Below are positions 45,137 through 55,263 of a stretch of DNA of 64,000 bases, piece by piece (within the stretch, counting starts at the first letter, position 1; every line of letters begins with the position of its first letter). Source of the stretch: Sphingorhabdus lutea (GTDB lineage: Bacteria; Pseudomonadota; Alphaproteobacteria; Sphingomonadales; Sphingomonadaceae); contig NZ_CP018154.1 of NCBI RefSeq assembly GCF_001889025.1, forward strand, positions 796,501-860,500. Direction: 5' to 3'. A program made the position numbers and the translations under genes. A model generated the notes under the pieces. It was not told where the DNA came from and made no database searches. It worked only from the letters and a program-made list of their open reading frames with translations.

Positions 45137-45757
45137 TTATTGGTGGATAAGGTCCGCCACCATTTCATCATCCCATTCCAACCCGCCAACCACGCGCCAT
45201 TTTTCAATGCCATTTTCATCATATAAAATGGTCACGGGCAGGGCGGACGCGCCCACCGCCTTCCATAAATTATTTTGCGGATCATAATGGCCCTGTAAAT
45301 TGGCAAATTGATATTTTTCAAAAAAAGGCCGAACGACTTTGCCGCCCTCTAAATCCTGTGACACGGTTAGGACAGTTAATTTCCCTTCCTCCAACGCGGC
45401 CAATGTATCAAGCGAGGGCATTTCAACCCTGCATGGCCCGCACCATGTGGCCCATAAATTTAATAATAATGGACGGCCACGATAATTGGTCAGATTATTT
45501 TTTGACCCATCGGGGGAGAAAAATTCTACCTTTGGTGCTTCGCTGCCTGCATTATCATATAATAATTGTGCTTTCAGCCCACTGGCGCTTTCCAATGCGC
45601 CATTTTCTATAGGGGTAGCAATTTTTTCTGTGCCAAGTTTAGTTTCTGGCACTTGCTCCTTTTGGTCAATGGCCCTATCGCAGGAAGTGAGTAATAAAAA
45701 GCTGGCCATGATAGGGAATAATATAATTAAAATGCGCAATTCGGATTCCAATAGCAT
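45137..45757 (-). CDS. TlpA-like thioredoxin lipoprotein
   Basis: A 206-residue predicted lipoprotein. The lipobox LTSC places the acylated cysteine at C26 after a hydrophobic stretch. The periplasmic domain carries the redox motif [17 protein letters not shown] (C106 and C109) and the cis-proline loop [13 protein letters not shown]. TlpA-type proteins reduce disulfides during cytochrome maturation or metal-site assembly. The start at 45757 overlaps the argH 5' end. The stop abuts the flippase stop. Confidence 0.85.
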   Translation of the reverse strand: MLLESELRILIILFPIMASFLLLTSCDRAIDQKEQVPETKLGTEKIATPIENGALESASGLKAQLLYDNAGSEAPKVEFFSPDGSKNNLTNYRGRPLLLNLWATWCGPCRVEMPSLDTLAALEEGKLTVLTVSQDLEGGKVVRPFFEKYQFANLQGHYDPQNNLWKAVGASALPVTILYDENGIEKWRVVGGLEWDDEMVADLIHQ

Positions 45758-47126
45758 GTGGGGCGGTCGTTTTTCCGGCGGCCCATCCGCCGTAATGCAA
45801 GAGATAAACGCCTCTATCCCATTCGACAAGCGTTTATGGAGGCAAGATATTGCCGGATCAATCGCCCATGTCACCATGCTTGGCAAACAAGGCATTGTCG
45901 AGCAATCCGACGCTGATAAGATTAAAGCAGGGTTAGAGCAAATTTTTGCCGAATATGAAACAAATGGCGTTCCGGTAAATTTGGAACAAGAAGATATTCA
46001 TATGACAATAGAGGCGCGATTGACCGAGATAATAGGTCCGGTTGCGGGCAGGTTGCATACCGCGCGGTCCAGAAATGATCAGGTGGCAACCGCGTTTAAG
46101 CTGTGGGTGCGCGATTCATTGGATGAGGTTATCGGCGCGGTGCGCACTTTACAGGGGGCTTTGGTCACCCGTGCAGAACAGCATGTGGACATAATATTGC
46201 CGGGATTTACCCATTTACAGGTTGCCCAACCGGTCAGCCTTGGCCATCATTTAATGGCATATTTTGAAATGTTACAGCGCGATATTTCGCGCCTAGAGGA
46301 TGCAAGGCAACGGTTAAATCATTGCCCATTGGGCAGTGCGGCATTGGCGGGCACTGGTTTTGCGCTGGACCGCGCGGCAACATCGGATGCATTGGGTTTT
46401 GACCGGCCAACGGATAATAGCATGGATTCGGTGTCCGACCGCGATTTTGCGTTGGATTATTTATATGCCGCATCGCAAATCGCCATTCATTTATCACGCC
46501 TTGCCGAGGAACTTATCATTTGGTCGTCACAACCATTTGGATTTACCAACATGTCTGACAAATGGTCCACCGGTTCGTCGATCATGCCGCAAAAACGCAA
46601 TCCCGATGCGGCGGAATTGGTGCGCGGGCATTGCGGGCGTATTATTGGTAATTTCAACGCATTGATGATTGCGATGAAGGGGCTGCCGCTTGCATATTCA
46701 AAGGATATGCAAAATGATAAACCGCCAGTTTTTGAAACACATGACCTGCTTGGCCTTTGCATTGTGGCGATGACGGGCATGATTGAAACGGTGACATTTA
46801 ACGAAGATGCCATGCGCAAAGCGGCGGCGAGTGGGTTTTCCACCGCCACCGATTTGGCCGATTGGTTGGTGCGCGATTTAAACATCCCCTTTCGCGAGGC
46901 GCATCATATTACCGGTGCAGCGGTGAAATTATGCGAAGAACGGGGCGTGATGTTGGCCGATTTAACCCCGCAGGATATGGCCAATATTGACGATAGATTG
47001 CAAAATGTGACTCTGCCGGATTTAAGCATAAATGGTTCGGTGAACAGCAGGATAAGCCATGGCGGCACCGCGCCAACTATGGTAAAACAGGCAATTGAAA
47101 ATGCCAAACGGATATTATCGACATGA
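45732..47126 (+). CDS. argH: argininosuccinate lyase
   Basis: Splits argininosuccinate into arginine and fumarate, the last step of arginine synthesis. It has 464 residues in the fumarase/aspartase fold. Signature [15 protein letters not shown] lies near residue 280; AMWGGRF-type N-terminal [12 protein letters not shown] and [16 protein letters not shown] are family hallmarks. ATG 45732 is chosen, but ATG 45756 (MWGGRFSG) is equally possible. No strong ribosome site is seen. The gene is divergent from and overlaps the TlpA-like gene. It is followed by a lipoprotein gene with a 4-bp overlap. Confidence 0.95.
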   Translation: MRNSDSNSMWGGRFSGGPSAVMQEINASIPFDKRLWRQDIAGSIAHVTMLGKQGIVEQSDADKIKAGLEQIFAEYETNGVPVNLEQEDIHMTIEARLTEIIGPVAGRLHTARSRNDQVATAFKLWVRDSLDEVIGAVRTLQGALVTRAEQHVDIILPGFTHLQVAQPVSLGHHLMAYFEMLQRDISRLEDARQRLNHCPLGSAALAGTGFALDRAATSDALGFDRPTDNSMDSVSDRDFALDYLYAASQIAIHLSRLAEELIIWSSQPFGFTNMSDKWSTGSSIMPQKRNPDAAELVRGHCGRIIGNFNALMIAMKGLPLAYSKDMQNDKPPVFETHDLLGLCIVAMTGMIETVTFNEDAMRKAAASGFSTATDLADWLVRDLNIPFREAHHITGAAVKLCEERGVMLADLTPQDMANIDDRLQNVTLPDLSINGSVNSRISHGGTAPTMVKQAIENAKRILST

Positions 47127-47470
47127 AAATTCTGCACAAAAGAAACATTAAAAATATCTGGCTTGCCGGGATATGTGCGGCGGGGTTAATTTCATGCGGC
47201 AAGGTGGCGGATTTAACACCAAAGGATGGCTGGCAAAGCGCGCCAAATGCGAACAAGGTGCAAAAAGAATATGCCGCCGATAAAGAAAAACCGTCATTGC
47301 AGCAAATGACCACACCCCAAACACAGGCATCACCGACAAGTAATGCCGAATTGTTAAAAAAATCAGAGCCGCGAGTGGACGACCCATTTGATTTGCGCCC
47401 TGGCGATGCAGGCAATGTGGGCAAAAATGCGGAGGAAGATAAAAAAGCAAAGGCATCAAAACCTAAATAG
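47123..47470 (+). CDS. LptM-like small lipoprotein
   Basis: A 115-residue lipoprotein with lipobox LISC and the following [16 protein letters not shown], a CG-x-L-x-P pattern like LptM (YifL), which supports assembly of the LptD-LptE LPS translocon. The gene position next to lysA is the same as in several proteobacteria. The rest is hydrophilic and ends in a Lys-rich tail ([12 protein letters not shown]). It overlaps argH by 4 bp. Function is inferred by position and N-terminal pattern only. Confidence 0.65.
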   Translation: MKILHKRNIKNIWLAGICAAGLISCGKVADLTPKDGWQSAPNANKVQKEYAADKEKPSLQQMTTPQTQASPTSNAELLKKSEPRVDDPFDLRPGDAGNVGKNAEEDKKAKASKPK

Positions 47471-47527
47471 CTTTTTGCAGCAAGATTAAAATTAAACGTC
47501 AAAATATTATTTGAAATAGAGATTATT

Positions 47528-48793
47528 GTGGATCATTTTGAAATTAAAAATGGCGAAGTTCACGCCGAAAATATTGCCTTGTCAAAAATTGCGGATGAGG
47601 TTGGAACGCCATGTTATGTATATTCAAAGGCAACATTGGTGCGCCATGCGCGCGTTTTTGCCGATGCTTTATCACATTTGCCATCCAAACATATTGCCTT
47701 TGCGATAAAGGCCAATCCCAATTTGGCGGTGCTGCGCGTGATGGCAAATGAAGGATATGGCGCGGATGTGGTGTCGGCGGGGGAACTTGCCCGTGCATTG
47801 GCGGCGGGCATGGCGGCGGAGGATATTGTTTTTTCCGGTGTGGGTAAAAGCCGCGCCGAAATGGATTATGCCTTGGAACAAAATATCGGCCAATTTAACA
47901 TTGAATCAGAGGATGAGGGCGTGGAATTATCCGCCGTAGCATTGGCCCAAAATAAGGTGGCGGATTGTGTGCTGCGTATAAACCCCGATGTTGATGCGGG
48001 CACGCATGCCAAAATATCCACGGGTAAATCGGAAAATAAATTTGGCGTGCCCATCCATTGGGCAGAGGAAATTTTCGACCGTTTGGCAAAGCAAAAGGGG
48101 CTTAACCTGCGCGGTCTTGCCCTGCATATCGGCAGCCAGCTTTCCGACCTTAAACCATTGGAAATCGCCTTTACCAAAATTGGCGAATTGGTCAAAAAAT
48201 TACGCGCCAATGGGCATATGATTACCCATGTGGATTTGGGCGGCGGCCTTGGCGTGCCATATCGCAAGGGGGAAATATTGCCCAGCCCTGCGGAATATGG
48301 CGAAATGGTTGGCCGTGTGTGCGGTGATTGGAATGTATGTTTAATGTTCGAACCAGGCCGCGTCATTCCCGCCAATGCGGGCGTGTTGTTAACGCGTGTC
48401 ATTCGGGTAAAGCGCGGCATGATTAACCCCTTTGTCGTGGTAGACGCGGCGATGAACGACCTTGCCCGTCCGTCATTATATGATGCATGGCATGATTTTG
48501 ATGCCATTTGCCCCAATGGACAGCGTATGACCGCCAATATTGTTGGGCCAATTTGTGAAACCGGCGATACATTTGCCATGGGCCGCGATATTGATGAAGT
48601 AAAATCGGGTGATTTGGCGATTTTCAGAACCGCCGGCGCATATGGCGCAACCATGGCCAGCACCTATAATAGCCGCCCTATGGTGCCCGAAACCCTTGTC
48701 GATGGGGATAGATATGCCATTGTTGCCAACCGGATAGAGCCGCAAGCCATTTTGGCCGAAGAACAAGTTCCCGAATGGTTGATGGGCGAATGA
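47528..48793 (+). CDS. lysA: diaminopimelate decarboxylase
   Basis: A PLP enzyme making lysine from meso-diaminopimelate. It has 421 residues. The PLP lysine is in HIAFAIKANPNLAVLRV. GGGLGVPYRKGEILP and the phosphate-binding MFEPGRVIPANAG are present, and the C-terminal active-site part contains VGPICETGDTF. The start is a GTG at 47528. It continues the argH-lipoprotein run. Confidence 0.96.
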   Translation: MDHFEIKNGEVHAENIALSKIADEVGTPCYVYSKATLVRHARVFADALSHLPSKHIAFAIKANPNLAVLRVMANEGYGADVVSAGELARALAAGMAAEDIVFSGVGKSRAEMDYALEQNIGQFNIESEDEGVELSAVALAQNKVADCVLRINPDVDAGTHAKISTGKSENKFGVPIHWAEEIFDRLAKQKGLNLRGLALHIGSQLSDLKPLEIAFTKIGELVKKLRANGHMITHVDLGGGLGVPYRKGEILPSPAEYGEMVGRVCGDWNVCLMFEPGRVIPANAGVLLTRVIRVKRGMINPFVVVDAAMNDLARPSLYDAWHDFDAICPNGQRMTANIVGPICETGDTFAMGRDIDEVKSGDLAIFRTAGAYGATMASTYNSRPMVPETLVDGDRYAIVANRIEPQAILAEEQVPEWLMGE

Positions 48794-48809
48794 TAAGGGC
48801 CGTAAATCC

Positions 48810-49592
48810 GTGAAACAGCTTCCCCTTTTTATCAATATGGATGGCCGCCATGTCATTTTATTGGGCGAGGGGGAGGCCGCCGATGCAAAGCGCCGCCTGA
48901 TTGAACGGGCGGGCGGCATTTGTGTGGATGAGGATGATATATTGGCCAAAATTGCCTTTATTGCCATAGAGGATGAGGATGAAGCCATTGCGGCCGCCGC
49001 GCGATTATCGGCGCGGGGTATATTGGTAAATATGGTGGACCGTCCGGCATATTGTGAATTTACCACGCCCGCCATTATTGATCGCAATCCCGTTTTAATT
49101 GCCATTGGAACGGGCGGTGCATCGGCAGGGATGGCCAAGTCATTGCGCCAAGGGTTGGAACGTTTATTTCCCCAAAAACTTGGCCAATTGGCACAGGATA
49201 TTTTTGCCGCGCGTGATAAGATTAAACAAAAATGGCCCGCCGCCAATGATCGCCGCCGCGCGTTGGACGGGGCATTTCAAAATGGCGGGCCGCTTGACCC
49301 CTTTGCCGACCATGATGATGATGCGGTGCAAAATTGGTTGGAGGCGGGCGCGATAACACCGCAGCGCGGGCTTATCACCATTGATATTTTAACCGGCGAT
49401 CCCGATGATATCAGCCTGAAAACAGCGCGATTATTGGGCGAGGCGGATATTATCTATTATGATGAAAATGTGTCATCGGCAATTTATACCCGTGGCCGCG
49501 CCGATGCGGAATTGAAAATGGGCGCTCCGCAAAATGGCGAATTTGAACAAAATAATGATCTTATCTTGTATTTACGGGACAATCGGGCCTAA
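48810..49592 (+). CDS. siroheme synthase N-terminal part with a shortened methyltransferase
   Basis: A 260-residue protein. The first 150 residues are a precorrin-2 dehydrogenase/ferrochelatase module: MKQLPLFINMDGRHVILLGE with a Rossmann glycine-rich loop, and TPAIIDRNPVLIAIGTGGAS. The last 60 residues (GLITIDILTGDPDDISLKTA, LLGEADIIYYDENVSS) match only the first strands of the uroporphyrinogen methyltransferase domain, which normally spans about 240 residues. I read it as a truncated CysG. It starts with GTG 48810 and is followed 8 bp later by proC. Confidence 0.82.
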   Translation: MKQLPLFINMDGRHVILLGEGEAADAKRRLIERAGGICVDEDDILAKIAFIAIEDEDEAIAAAARLSARGILVNMVDRPAYCEFTTPAIIDRNPVLIAIGTGGASAGMAKSLRQGLERLFPQKLGQLAQDIFAARDKIKQKWPAANDRRRALDGAFQNGGPLDPFADHDDDAVQNWLEAGAITPQRGLITIDILTGDPDDISLKTARLLGEADIIYYDENVSSAIYTRGRADAELKMGAPQNGEFEQNNDLILYLRDNRA

Positions 49593-49600
49593 ATGCCCCG

Positions 49601-50407
49601 ATGAGTAATATTCAAAATTTTCCAAAACAAATTTTATTTTATGGCTGCGGCAATATGGGCGGCGCGGTGCTTTCGGGTTGGTTACATGCGGGGATTTCGC
49701 CATCGCATTTTGCCATTTGCAAACCGACCTCTCGCGCTGTGCCCGATGGGGTGCAATATTATGATCATTCATCAAAATATGGCGGCTATCCAGATATTTT
49801 AATATTGGGAATTAAACCCCAAATGCTGCGCGATATGGCGGGCGATATTGCCCATTTGGCCGGACCAAAAACCATTATCATATCCTTGCTGGCGGGCACA
49901 GAAAATCAGGCATTGAGCGAATTTTTCCCGCAAAGCGCCAATGTGCGGATGATGCCAAATTTGGCCATTGCGCTGGGCAAATCGCCCATTGGTTTATTGG
50001 GTCAATTAAATGATGTTGAGCGCGATATGATGAATAATTTAATGGCGCCTTTGGGCGGCGGCATTTGGCTTAACAATGCCGATCAAATGAACGGCTTTAC
50101 CGCATTGGCGGGTTCTGGCCCTGCCTTTGTTTATGATTTTATTGCTGCATTAAGCATGGGCGGACAGGCGGCAGGGTTAAGCGATAAAGACGCCAGCACC
50201 ATTGCGTTAAATATGATTGAGGGGGCGGTCGCGCTGGCCCGGCAAAGCGCAGATGGCCCGGATATATTGGCCGATAAAGTGACCAGCAAGGCAGGAAGCA
50301 CGGCGGCAGGACGCGCCATTTTGGCGCAAAATGATGCGCTTAAAAAATTGATGATAGACGCCATTATCGCGGCAAAAACGCGCAATGAGGAATTGGCCAA
50401 ATTATAA
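49601..50407 (+). CDS. proC: pyrroline-5-carboxylate reductase
   Basis: Reduces 1-pyrroline-5-carboxylate to proline. It has 268 residues. The NADP-binding N-terminus reads ILFYGCGNMGGAVLSGWL. The conserved MMPNLAIALGKSPIGL, GSGPAFVYDFIAALSMGG and DKVTSKAGSTAAG complete the family set. It is the last plus-strand gene before a shared hairpin terminator. Confidence 0.95.
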   Translation: MSNIQNFPKQILFYGCGNMGGAVLSGWLHAGISPSHFAICKPTSRAVPDGVQYYDHSSKYGGYPDILILGIKPQMLRDMAGDIAHLAGPKTIIISLLAGTENQALSEFFPQSANVRMMPNLAIALGKSPIGLLGQLNDVERDMMNNLMAPLGGGIWLNNADQMNGFTALAGSGPAFVYDFIAALSMGGQAAGLSDKDASTIALNMIEGAVALARQSADGPDILADKVTSKAGSTAAGRAILAQNDALKKLMIDAIIAAKTRNEELAKL

Positions 50408-50443
50408 TTTTGGTCCATCTTCATTTTAATGGCCCAAAAAAAA

Positions 50444-50475
50444 AGGGCGGCCATAATTTATAGCCGCCCTAAATT
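50444..50475. terminator. bidirectional hairpin terminator between proC and the DegP-type protease
   Basis: AGGGCGGC (50444-50451) and GCCGCCCT (50463-50470) form an 8-bp stem flanked by A and T runs on both sides, suiting both converging genes. Confidence 0.88.
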
Positions 50476-50490
50476 TTTATATAAGTTAAA

Positions 50491-51999
50491 TTAGTTTAAT
50501 TTCACCGTGACATAGGCCACGGGCGCACCGCGCCGACGCACACCCAATAGGATGTTACTGCGCCCTGCCTTTTTCGCTTCCTCAACTTGTTTCACCAAAT
50601 CAGCAGGGGTTTTCACATCCTTATATGTCGCCGATACAATGACATCGGCGCGGCGAAGGCCGGAACGCGCCGCCCCGCCCGCTGAACCCACGGCATCGAT
50701 AATCAATCCGGTGGAATCGGTGGGCATGCCCAATTGGCGGGCAAGCTCTGCGGTCATGGGAATAACGCTTATTCCCATGCTTTCGGCCAAAATCTTGCCC
50801 TCTGAACCCGTGCTTGGCGCGGTATCAATGTCTTTTTCCTCATCGGGGTTAAAATTGCTTTGCGCCAATTCCTGATCACTTGGTCGTGCGCCAACGGTGG
50901 CGGTGATTTTCATTGGTTTACCCTCGCGCAAAATATCAATGGGGATTTTGGTGCCCGGCTTTATATTGGCGACAATATAGGAAAGCGTTTGTTCGGGGCT
51001 TACCTCCAACCCATTGACTTTCAGCACGATATCGCCCTGTTTCAATCCGGCCTGTGCGCCAGGTTCATTTTCGCGCACCAACGCAACAAATTCACCCTTA
51101 TTTTTATCAAGGCCCAATGCATCGGCCAAACCTTCATCCACGGGACGGATGGAAATACCCAAATATCCGCGTTCTGGACGTTCGCCCTTTTTCAATGCCT
51201 CAATAACGGGGACGGCTTCTTCGGCGGGAATGGCAAAACCAATGCCAATATTTGCCCCAACGGGGGAGATAAGGCGGTTGTTAATGCCAATAACCTTGCC
51301 ATTTAAATCAAATAATGGCCCGCCGCTATTGCCGCGATTTATGGCGGTGTCGGTTTGGATGAAACGGTCATATGCGCCGCCAGCGCCAATATTACGTTGT
51401 AATGCGGAAACAATACCCGCCGTTACCGTGCTGCCAAGGCCAAGGGGGTTGCCAATGGCGATGACCCAATCGCCAACGCGCGAAGTTGATTTCTCCACCA
51501 TTTCCACAAAGGGAAGGTCGGTTGCGGCAATTTTCAGCAATGCCAAATCGGATGTTGGATCGCGCCCGACCAGCTTTGCTTTATATTCCTTGCCATTGGT
51601 AAAGGTAACGGTGATTTCATCGGCCGCTTCGCCTGCATTGCCGCCTGCAATCACATGATTATTGGTTACAATATAACCATCGGCGGAAATGACAAAGCCT
51701 GAACCACCGCTTGCCTGTTCCTCTGTAACGGGGCGGCGTTCACCGGTTAAGGGGTTGAAACTGGTGGCGACCTGTACCTTTTGCTTGGTCGCAATATTAA
51801 CCACGGCGGGTTGTAATTGTTCGGTCAAATCGGCAAAGCTGGTCGGCGCACCGCGCGGGGCCAGACTGGCCTGCGTAGAGGCGTTAATGCCGCTTTGCGC
51901 ACCAGCAGGAAAGCCAGTGAATAAAGTCAGCGCACTTCCGGTTAGTAATAATGCTGCGGTGGTTGCATAAGCGTAACGCACGATAATATTTCCCTTCAA
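50491..51999 (-). CDS. Do-family periplasmic serine protease (DegP/DegQ type)
   Basis: A periplasmic quality-control protease of 502 residues. The signal peptide ends near PAGAQS. The catalytic triad is H115 in TNNHVIAGG, D151 in SDLALLKI and S225 in RGNSGGPLF. Two PDZ domains follow (about residues 280-380 and 410-495), with GYLGISIRPV at the start of the first. DegP, DegQ and MucD cannot be separated here. Confidence 0.95.
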   Translation of the reverse strand: MKGNIIVRYAYATTAALLLTGSALTLFTGFPAGAQSGINASTQASLAPRGAPTSFADLTEQLQPAVVNIATKQKVQVATSFNPLTGERRPVTEEQASGGSGFVISADGYIVTNNHVIAGGNAGEAADEITVTFTNGKEYKAKLVGRDPTSDLALLKIAATDLPFVEMVEKSTSRVGDWVIAIGNPLGLGSTVTAGIVSALQRNIGAGGAYDRFIQTDTAINRGNSGGPLFDLNGKVIGINNRLISPVGANIGIGFAIPAEEAVPVIEALKKGERPERGYLGISIRPVDEGLADALGLDKNKGEFVALVRENEPGAQAGLKQGDIVLKVNGLEVSPEQTLSYIVANIKPGTKIPIDILREGKPMKITATVGARPSDQELAQSNFNPDEEKDIDTAPSTGSEGKILAESMGISVIPMTAELARQLGMPTDSTGLIIDAVGSAGGAARSGLRRADVIVSATYKDVKTPADLVKQVEEAKKAGRSNILLGVRRRGAPVAYVTVKLN

Positions 52000-52172
52000 C
52001 TTTACAAAAAATCTGTTGCCATGCTTAATAAATGAAGCTGAACGACAATTGAATAAGCGGCATGATAGAGGCTTTTATAAATGAACGTCCCATTGATTTA
52101 GACGAACATCATTCCATGCCATGATATTCAACATGATTTTTTCATTCAACGTCATTCAGCATTTTATTTCAT

Positions 52173-53018
52173 TTACCGTCCATTGCGAAATTTCTCTAAA
52201 TAATCATTGTCGGAAGACAGGATGACATTGGTTTCACCTTTGCCTGCCTGAAATGTTTGACGATAGCTTTGCATGGCGCGGTAAAAATCATAAAATTGCG
52301 GGTCCTTGCCATAGCTGACGGCGTAAATGCGTGCGGCCTGTGCCTCTGCTTCGGCGCGGATGATTTGCGCTTCTTTATTACCTTCGGCTTCGATGGTCGC
52401 GCTTTCCTGTTCCCGTGCAGATTCCATACGTTTATACGCGGATTCCAGCGGCGTTCCCTCTGGCAAGTCGGCACGTTTAATGCGCACGTCAATAATTTCT
52501 GCGCCATATTTTTTTGCCTGACGGTTTAGCGCGGTTTGAATATTCGCCATCACCTGACCGCGTTCGGGGCTTAACAAACTGGCGAAAGATCGCTTGCCCA
52601 ATTCATTACGCAGCGCACTACCCAAAATGGGGCGCAATTGTTCGGCCAATCTTTCCTCTGTGCGGATGGTTTTGAACATTTTTACCGGCTCTACGATTCT
52701 AAAACGGGCAAAGGCATCAACCTGAAGACGCAATTGATCGGTGGACAGCACCTCTTGCCGTTCCATCTGAACGCTTTGTATCCGTTTGTCGATAAATTGA
52801 ATTTGTTCAACAAAGGGGATGCGGATGTTTATGCCGGCATTGGTGCCGCCCAATTGTTCGCCCTTTTTATACACATTGGCCACACGTTTTGGATTGCCAT
52901 AGCTGGTAATAATCGCCTGACTGGTTTCTGGCACAATGGAAATGGTCATTGATGCCAATACAATAAGGCCAAGCGCGGTTAAAGAGAGCGAAACGGGGTT
53001 TTTCAAAAACTGGCGCAT
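52173..53018 (-). CDS. hflC: HflC subunit of the FtsH-modulating complex
   Basis: With HflK it forms a prohibitin-like ring around the FtsH protease in the inner membrane. It has 281 residues with one N-terminal helix (about residues 10-30) and an SPFH domain. Typical segments are IPFVEQIQFIDKRIQSVQME and DVRIKRADLPEGTPLESAYK, and the charged coiled coil AQIIRAEAEAQAARIYA follows. It overlaps hflK by one base. Confidence 0.95.
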   Translation of the reverse strand: MRQFLKNPVSLSLTALGLIVLASMTISIVPETSQAIITSYGNPKRVANVYKKGEQLGGTNAGINIRIPFVEQIQFIDKRIQSVQMERQEVLSTDQLRLQVDAFARFRIVEPVKMFKTIRTEERLAEQLRPILGSALRNELGKRSFASLLSPERGQVMANIQTALNRQAKKYGAEIIDVRIKRADLPEGTPLESAYKRMESAREQESATIEAEGNKEAQIIRAEAEAQAARIYAVSYGKDPQFYDFYRAMQSYRQTFQAGKGETNVILSSDNDYLEKFRNGR

Positions 53019-54166
53019 TATTTTGCTCCTCCTTGAGCAGCAGACGGGGTGGCCGTTTGTGGTGCTGCTCTTTTCTTAATTTCGGGTAAGGGCAGATAAG
53101 GCGTCACATTGCCGCTTTCCACAATTGTTTTATCCACATTGGACAGCACGCTTTCCATTGTTTCATAATAAAGCCGCCTTTTCGTTACCTCTGGAGCTTG
53201 GCGATATTCTTCGTAAATTTTATCAAATTCGGCAACATCACCCTCGGCGCGTTCAGTGACCTGACGGGCATATTTACGCGCATCGTTTAACGCGCTTTCC
53301 TTGGTTTGTTGGGCCGCATTTACCTTGCGGAATGATTCAATTACGCTTTCTGGTGGATCGGCCTGCCTAATCGCAATGCCTTGAACCAAAACGCCTGCAT
53401 TATATCCATCCAAAATTTCCTGCATCCGCGCGCGAACGCCCTGTTCAATGCTGCCCCGGCCAGGGCCAATGGCATCATTTAATGGGAAATTGGCAATGGT
53501 GGCGCGCATCGCGCTTTCCGCCACTTCCTGCACTGTTTGTTCTGCATCCTTTATTTGAAAAAGGAAATTTTCCGGATTTGATACGCTCCAGCGCACTTCA
53601 TATGCCATATCAATGATATTTTGGTCGCTGGTCAGGACCAAATTTTCCTGATTACCTGCTGCGGTGCCAATGGGCATGGTGCGAATGGCGCCAGTGTCCA
53701 CTTTTTCCATACGTTCAAATGGCGCGGGCAGGGTAAAGGCGATGCCTGATCCTTCTGTGCGGTTATATTTGCCCAATTGGGTAACAACGCCCTGTTCCTG
53801 TGCGCCAATGCGGTGGAAGCTGGTAAAAACAATCCACAGCAAAATAAATCCGCCAATCATATATGGGACAATGGATTTGCCGCCAGGGCCGGTTGGCAAT
53901 CCGCCAAAACCGCCGCCTGAACCGCCACCACCCTTGCGGAATAATTCATCCAAGGACGGTTTTTTTCGGTTTTGTTGTCCCGCCTTGCCGCCATCTATGC
54001 CGCGCGGAATCCACGGGCCGCTTGGTCGAGGCGAATCATTATCTCCAGACCCGCCGCCGTCCTCCGTGCCGCTTTCTGCGCCATTATTTGGCCTATCCCA
54101 TGGGCCTTTGCCCGACATTGCGGATTTTATACCGCCGAATATATTCATTTTTTGTGTCATAAACAT
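53018..54166 (-). CDS. hflK: HflK subunit of the FtsH-modulating complex
   Basis: The partner of HflC, 382 residues. The N-terminal cytoplasmic region is Gly/Pro/Asp-rich (GGGSGGGFGGLPTGPGGKS), as in known HflK. A membrane helix lies at about residues 98-116, then the SPFH domain with NLVLTSDQNIIDMAYEVRW. The long C-terminal part contains a coiled coil and the end is Ala-rich. It precedes hflC by an overlapping stop-start (TAATG). The first, third and seventh codons are all Met, so the exact start is uncertain. Confidence 0.95.
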   Translation of the reverse strand: MFMTQKMNIFGGIKSAMSGKGPWDRPNNGAESGTEDGGGSGDNDSPRPSGPWIPRGIDGGKAGQQNRKKPSLDELFRKGGGGSGGGFGGLPTGPGGKSIVPYMIGGFILLWIVFTSFHRIGAQEQGVVTQLGKYNRTEGSGIAFTLPAPFERMEKVDTGAIRTMPIGTAAGNQENLVLTSDQNIIDMAYEVRWSVSNPENFLFQIKDAEQTVQEVAESAMRATIANFPLNDAIGPGRGSIEQGVRARMQEILDGYNAGVLVQGIAIRQADPPESVIESFRKVNAAQQTKESALNDARKYARQVTERAEGDVAEFDKIYEEYRQAPEVTKRRLYYETMESVLSNVDKTIVESGNVTPYLPLPEIKKRAAPQTATPSAAQGGAK

Positions 54167-54231
54167 ATTATAGGTATGGAAATTCAGAAAAACAGTGTCA
54201 ATCCAAGAAAACTGATACTATTTGCATCAAT

Positions 54232-55200
54232 ATGACAAAAATTACACATATTACCAAATTGGCAGAAGACATCGCCCCCGGCCGGACCAGCGGGATGCGA
54301 TTAAAAGAAAATATTTTATCCTTTATTTTGGATATTGGCGGGATGGACCGAACGGCCCGCGAAACAATGGAGGAAAAATTGCGCCATAATTTGGGCGCGG
54401 TTGATGAAGTGGATGAAATTAAAATCATCCAAACCAGCGAAAAACGCCCTATCACCATCATCGCCGTGGGAAGTGGCAAGGGCGGGGTTGGCAAATCTAC
54501 CCTGTCTGCAAATTTGGCCATCGCCCTGAAACGTGCGGGCAAAAATGTGGGCATGGTCGATGCCGATATTTATGGCCCGTCACAGCCGCGATTGTTGAAT
54601 ATGGAGGATGAAAAGCCCAAGGCGGAGGATAAAAAACTTATCCCCGTGATGAATGATTTTGGAATCCCCATGCTGTCCATGGGGCAATTGGCAAAGCCGG
54701 GGCAGGCAATTGCATGGCGCGGGCCAATGGCGGGAAATGCCCTGCATCAGTTAATTGATGCCCATTGGGGGGACACTGATTTGTTAATTGTCGATTTACC
54801 GCCTGGCACGGGTGATGTCCAATTATCAATGGTGCAAAAACATAAACCCGATGCCGCGCTTATCATCTCCACTCCACAGGATTTGGCGTTAATCGACGCG
54901 GCCCGTGCAATTAACTTTTTTGATGCTGCCAAAGTACCCATTATTGGATTGGTTGAAAATATGGCGGGATATTTATGCCCCCATTGCGGGGAGGTAAGCG
55001 ACCCATTTGGTAAGGGCGGGGCAGAGGCCGCCGCCGACAAAATGCAATTGCCATTTTTGGGGCGCATCCCGCTTGACATGTCGATTAGAATGGCCAGCGA
55101 TGATGGTACGCCGCCCGCTTTGGAGGATGGCCCGATTGGCAAGGGCTTTGCCGCTATTGCGCACAAGGTGACAACATGGTTAGATGAAAAAAATAAATAA
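54232..55200 (+). CDS. mrp: Mrp/NBP35-type iron-sulfur carrier ATPase
   Basis: A P-loop protein that holds and delivers Fe-S clusters. It has 322 residues. The deviant Walker A is VGSGKGGVGKSTLSANLA. A following helix region carries GMVDADIYGPSQPR, and the cluster cysteines are in AGYLCPHCGEV (CxxC). An N-terminal segment (about 60 residues, AKLREE-like helices) precedes the ATPase core. It is divergent from hflK across 65 bp. Confidence 0.93.
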   Translation: MTKITHITKLAEDIAPGRTSGMRLKENILSFILDIGGMDRTARETMEEKLRHNLGAVDEVDEIKIIQTSEKRPITIIAVGSGKGGVGKSTLSANLAIALKRAGKNVGMVDADIYGPSQPRLLNMEDEKPKAEDKKLIPVMNDFGIPMLSMGQLAKPGQAIAWRGPMAGNALHQLIDAHWGDTDLLIVDLPPGTGDVQLSMVQKHKPDAALIISTPQDLALIDAARAINFFDAAKVPIIGLVENMAGYLCPHCGEVSDPFGKGGAEAAADKMQLPFLGRIPLDMSIRMASDDGTPPALEDGPIGKGFAAIAHKVTTWLDEKNK

Positions 55201-55263
55201 TTATTTAGCGGTGCATTATATGATTTTGTCGCAATAATAATTGCAAAAATTTGGAAATTTTTG

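Noticed and set aside
47866..48663. 265-residue open frame antisense to lysA
   Set aside because: It lies wholly inside lysA, which has full family motifs, and its sequence has no recognisable fold.
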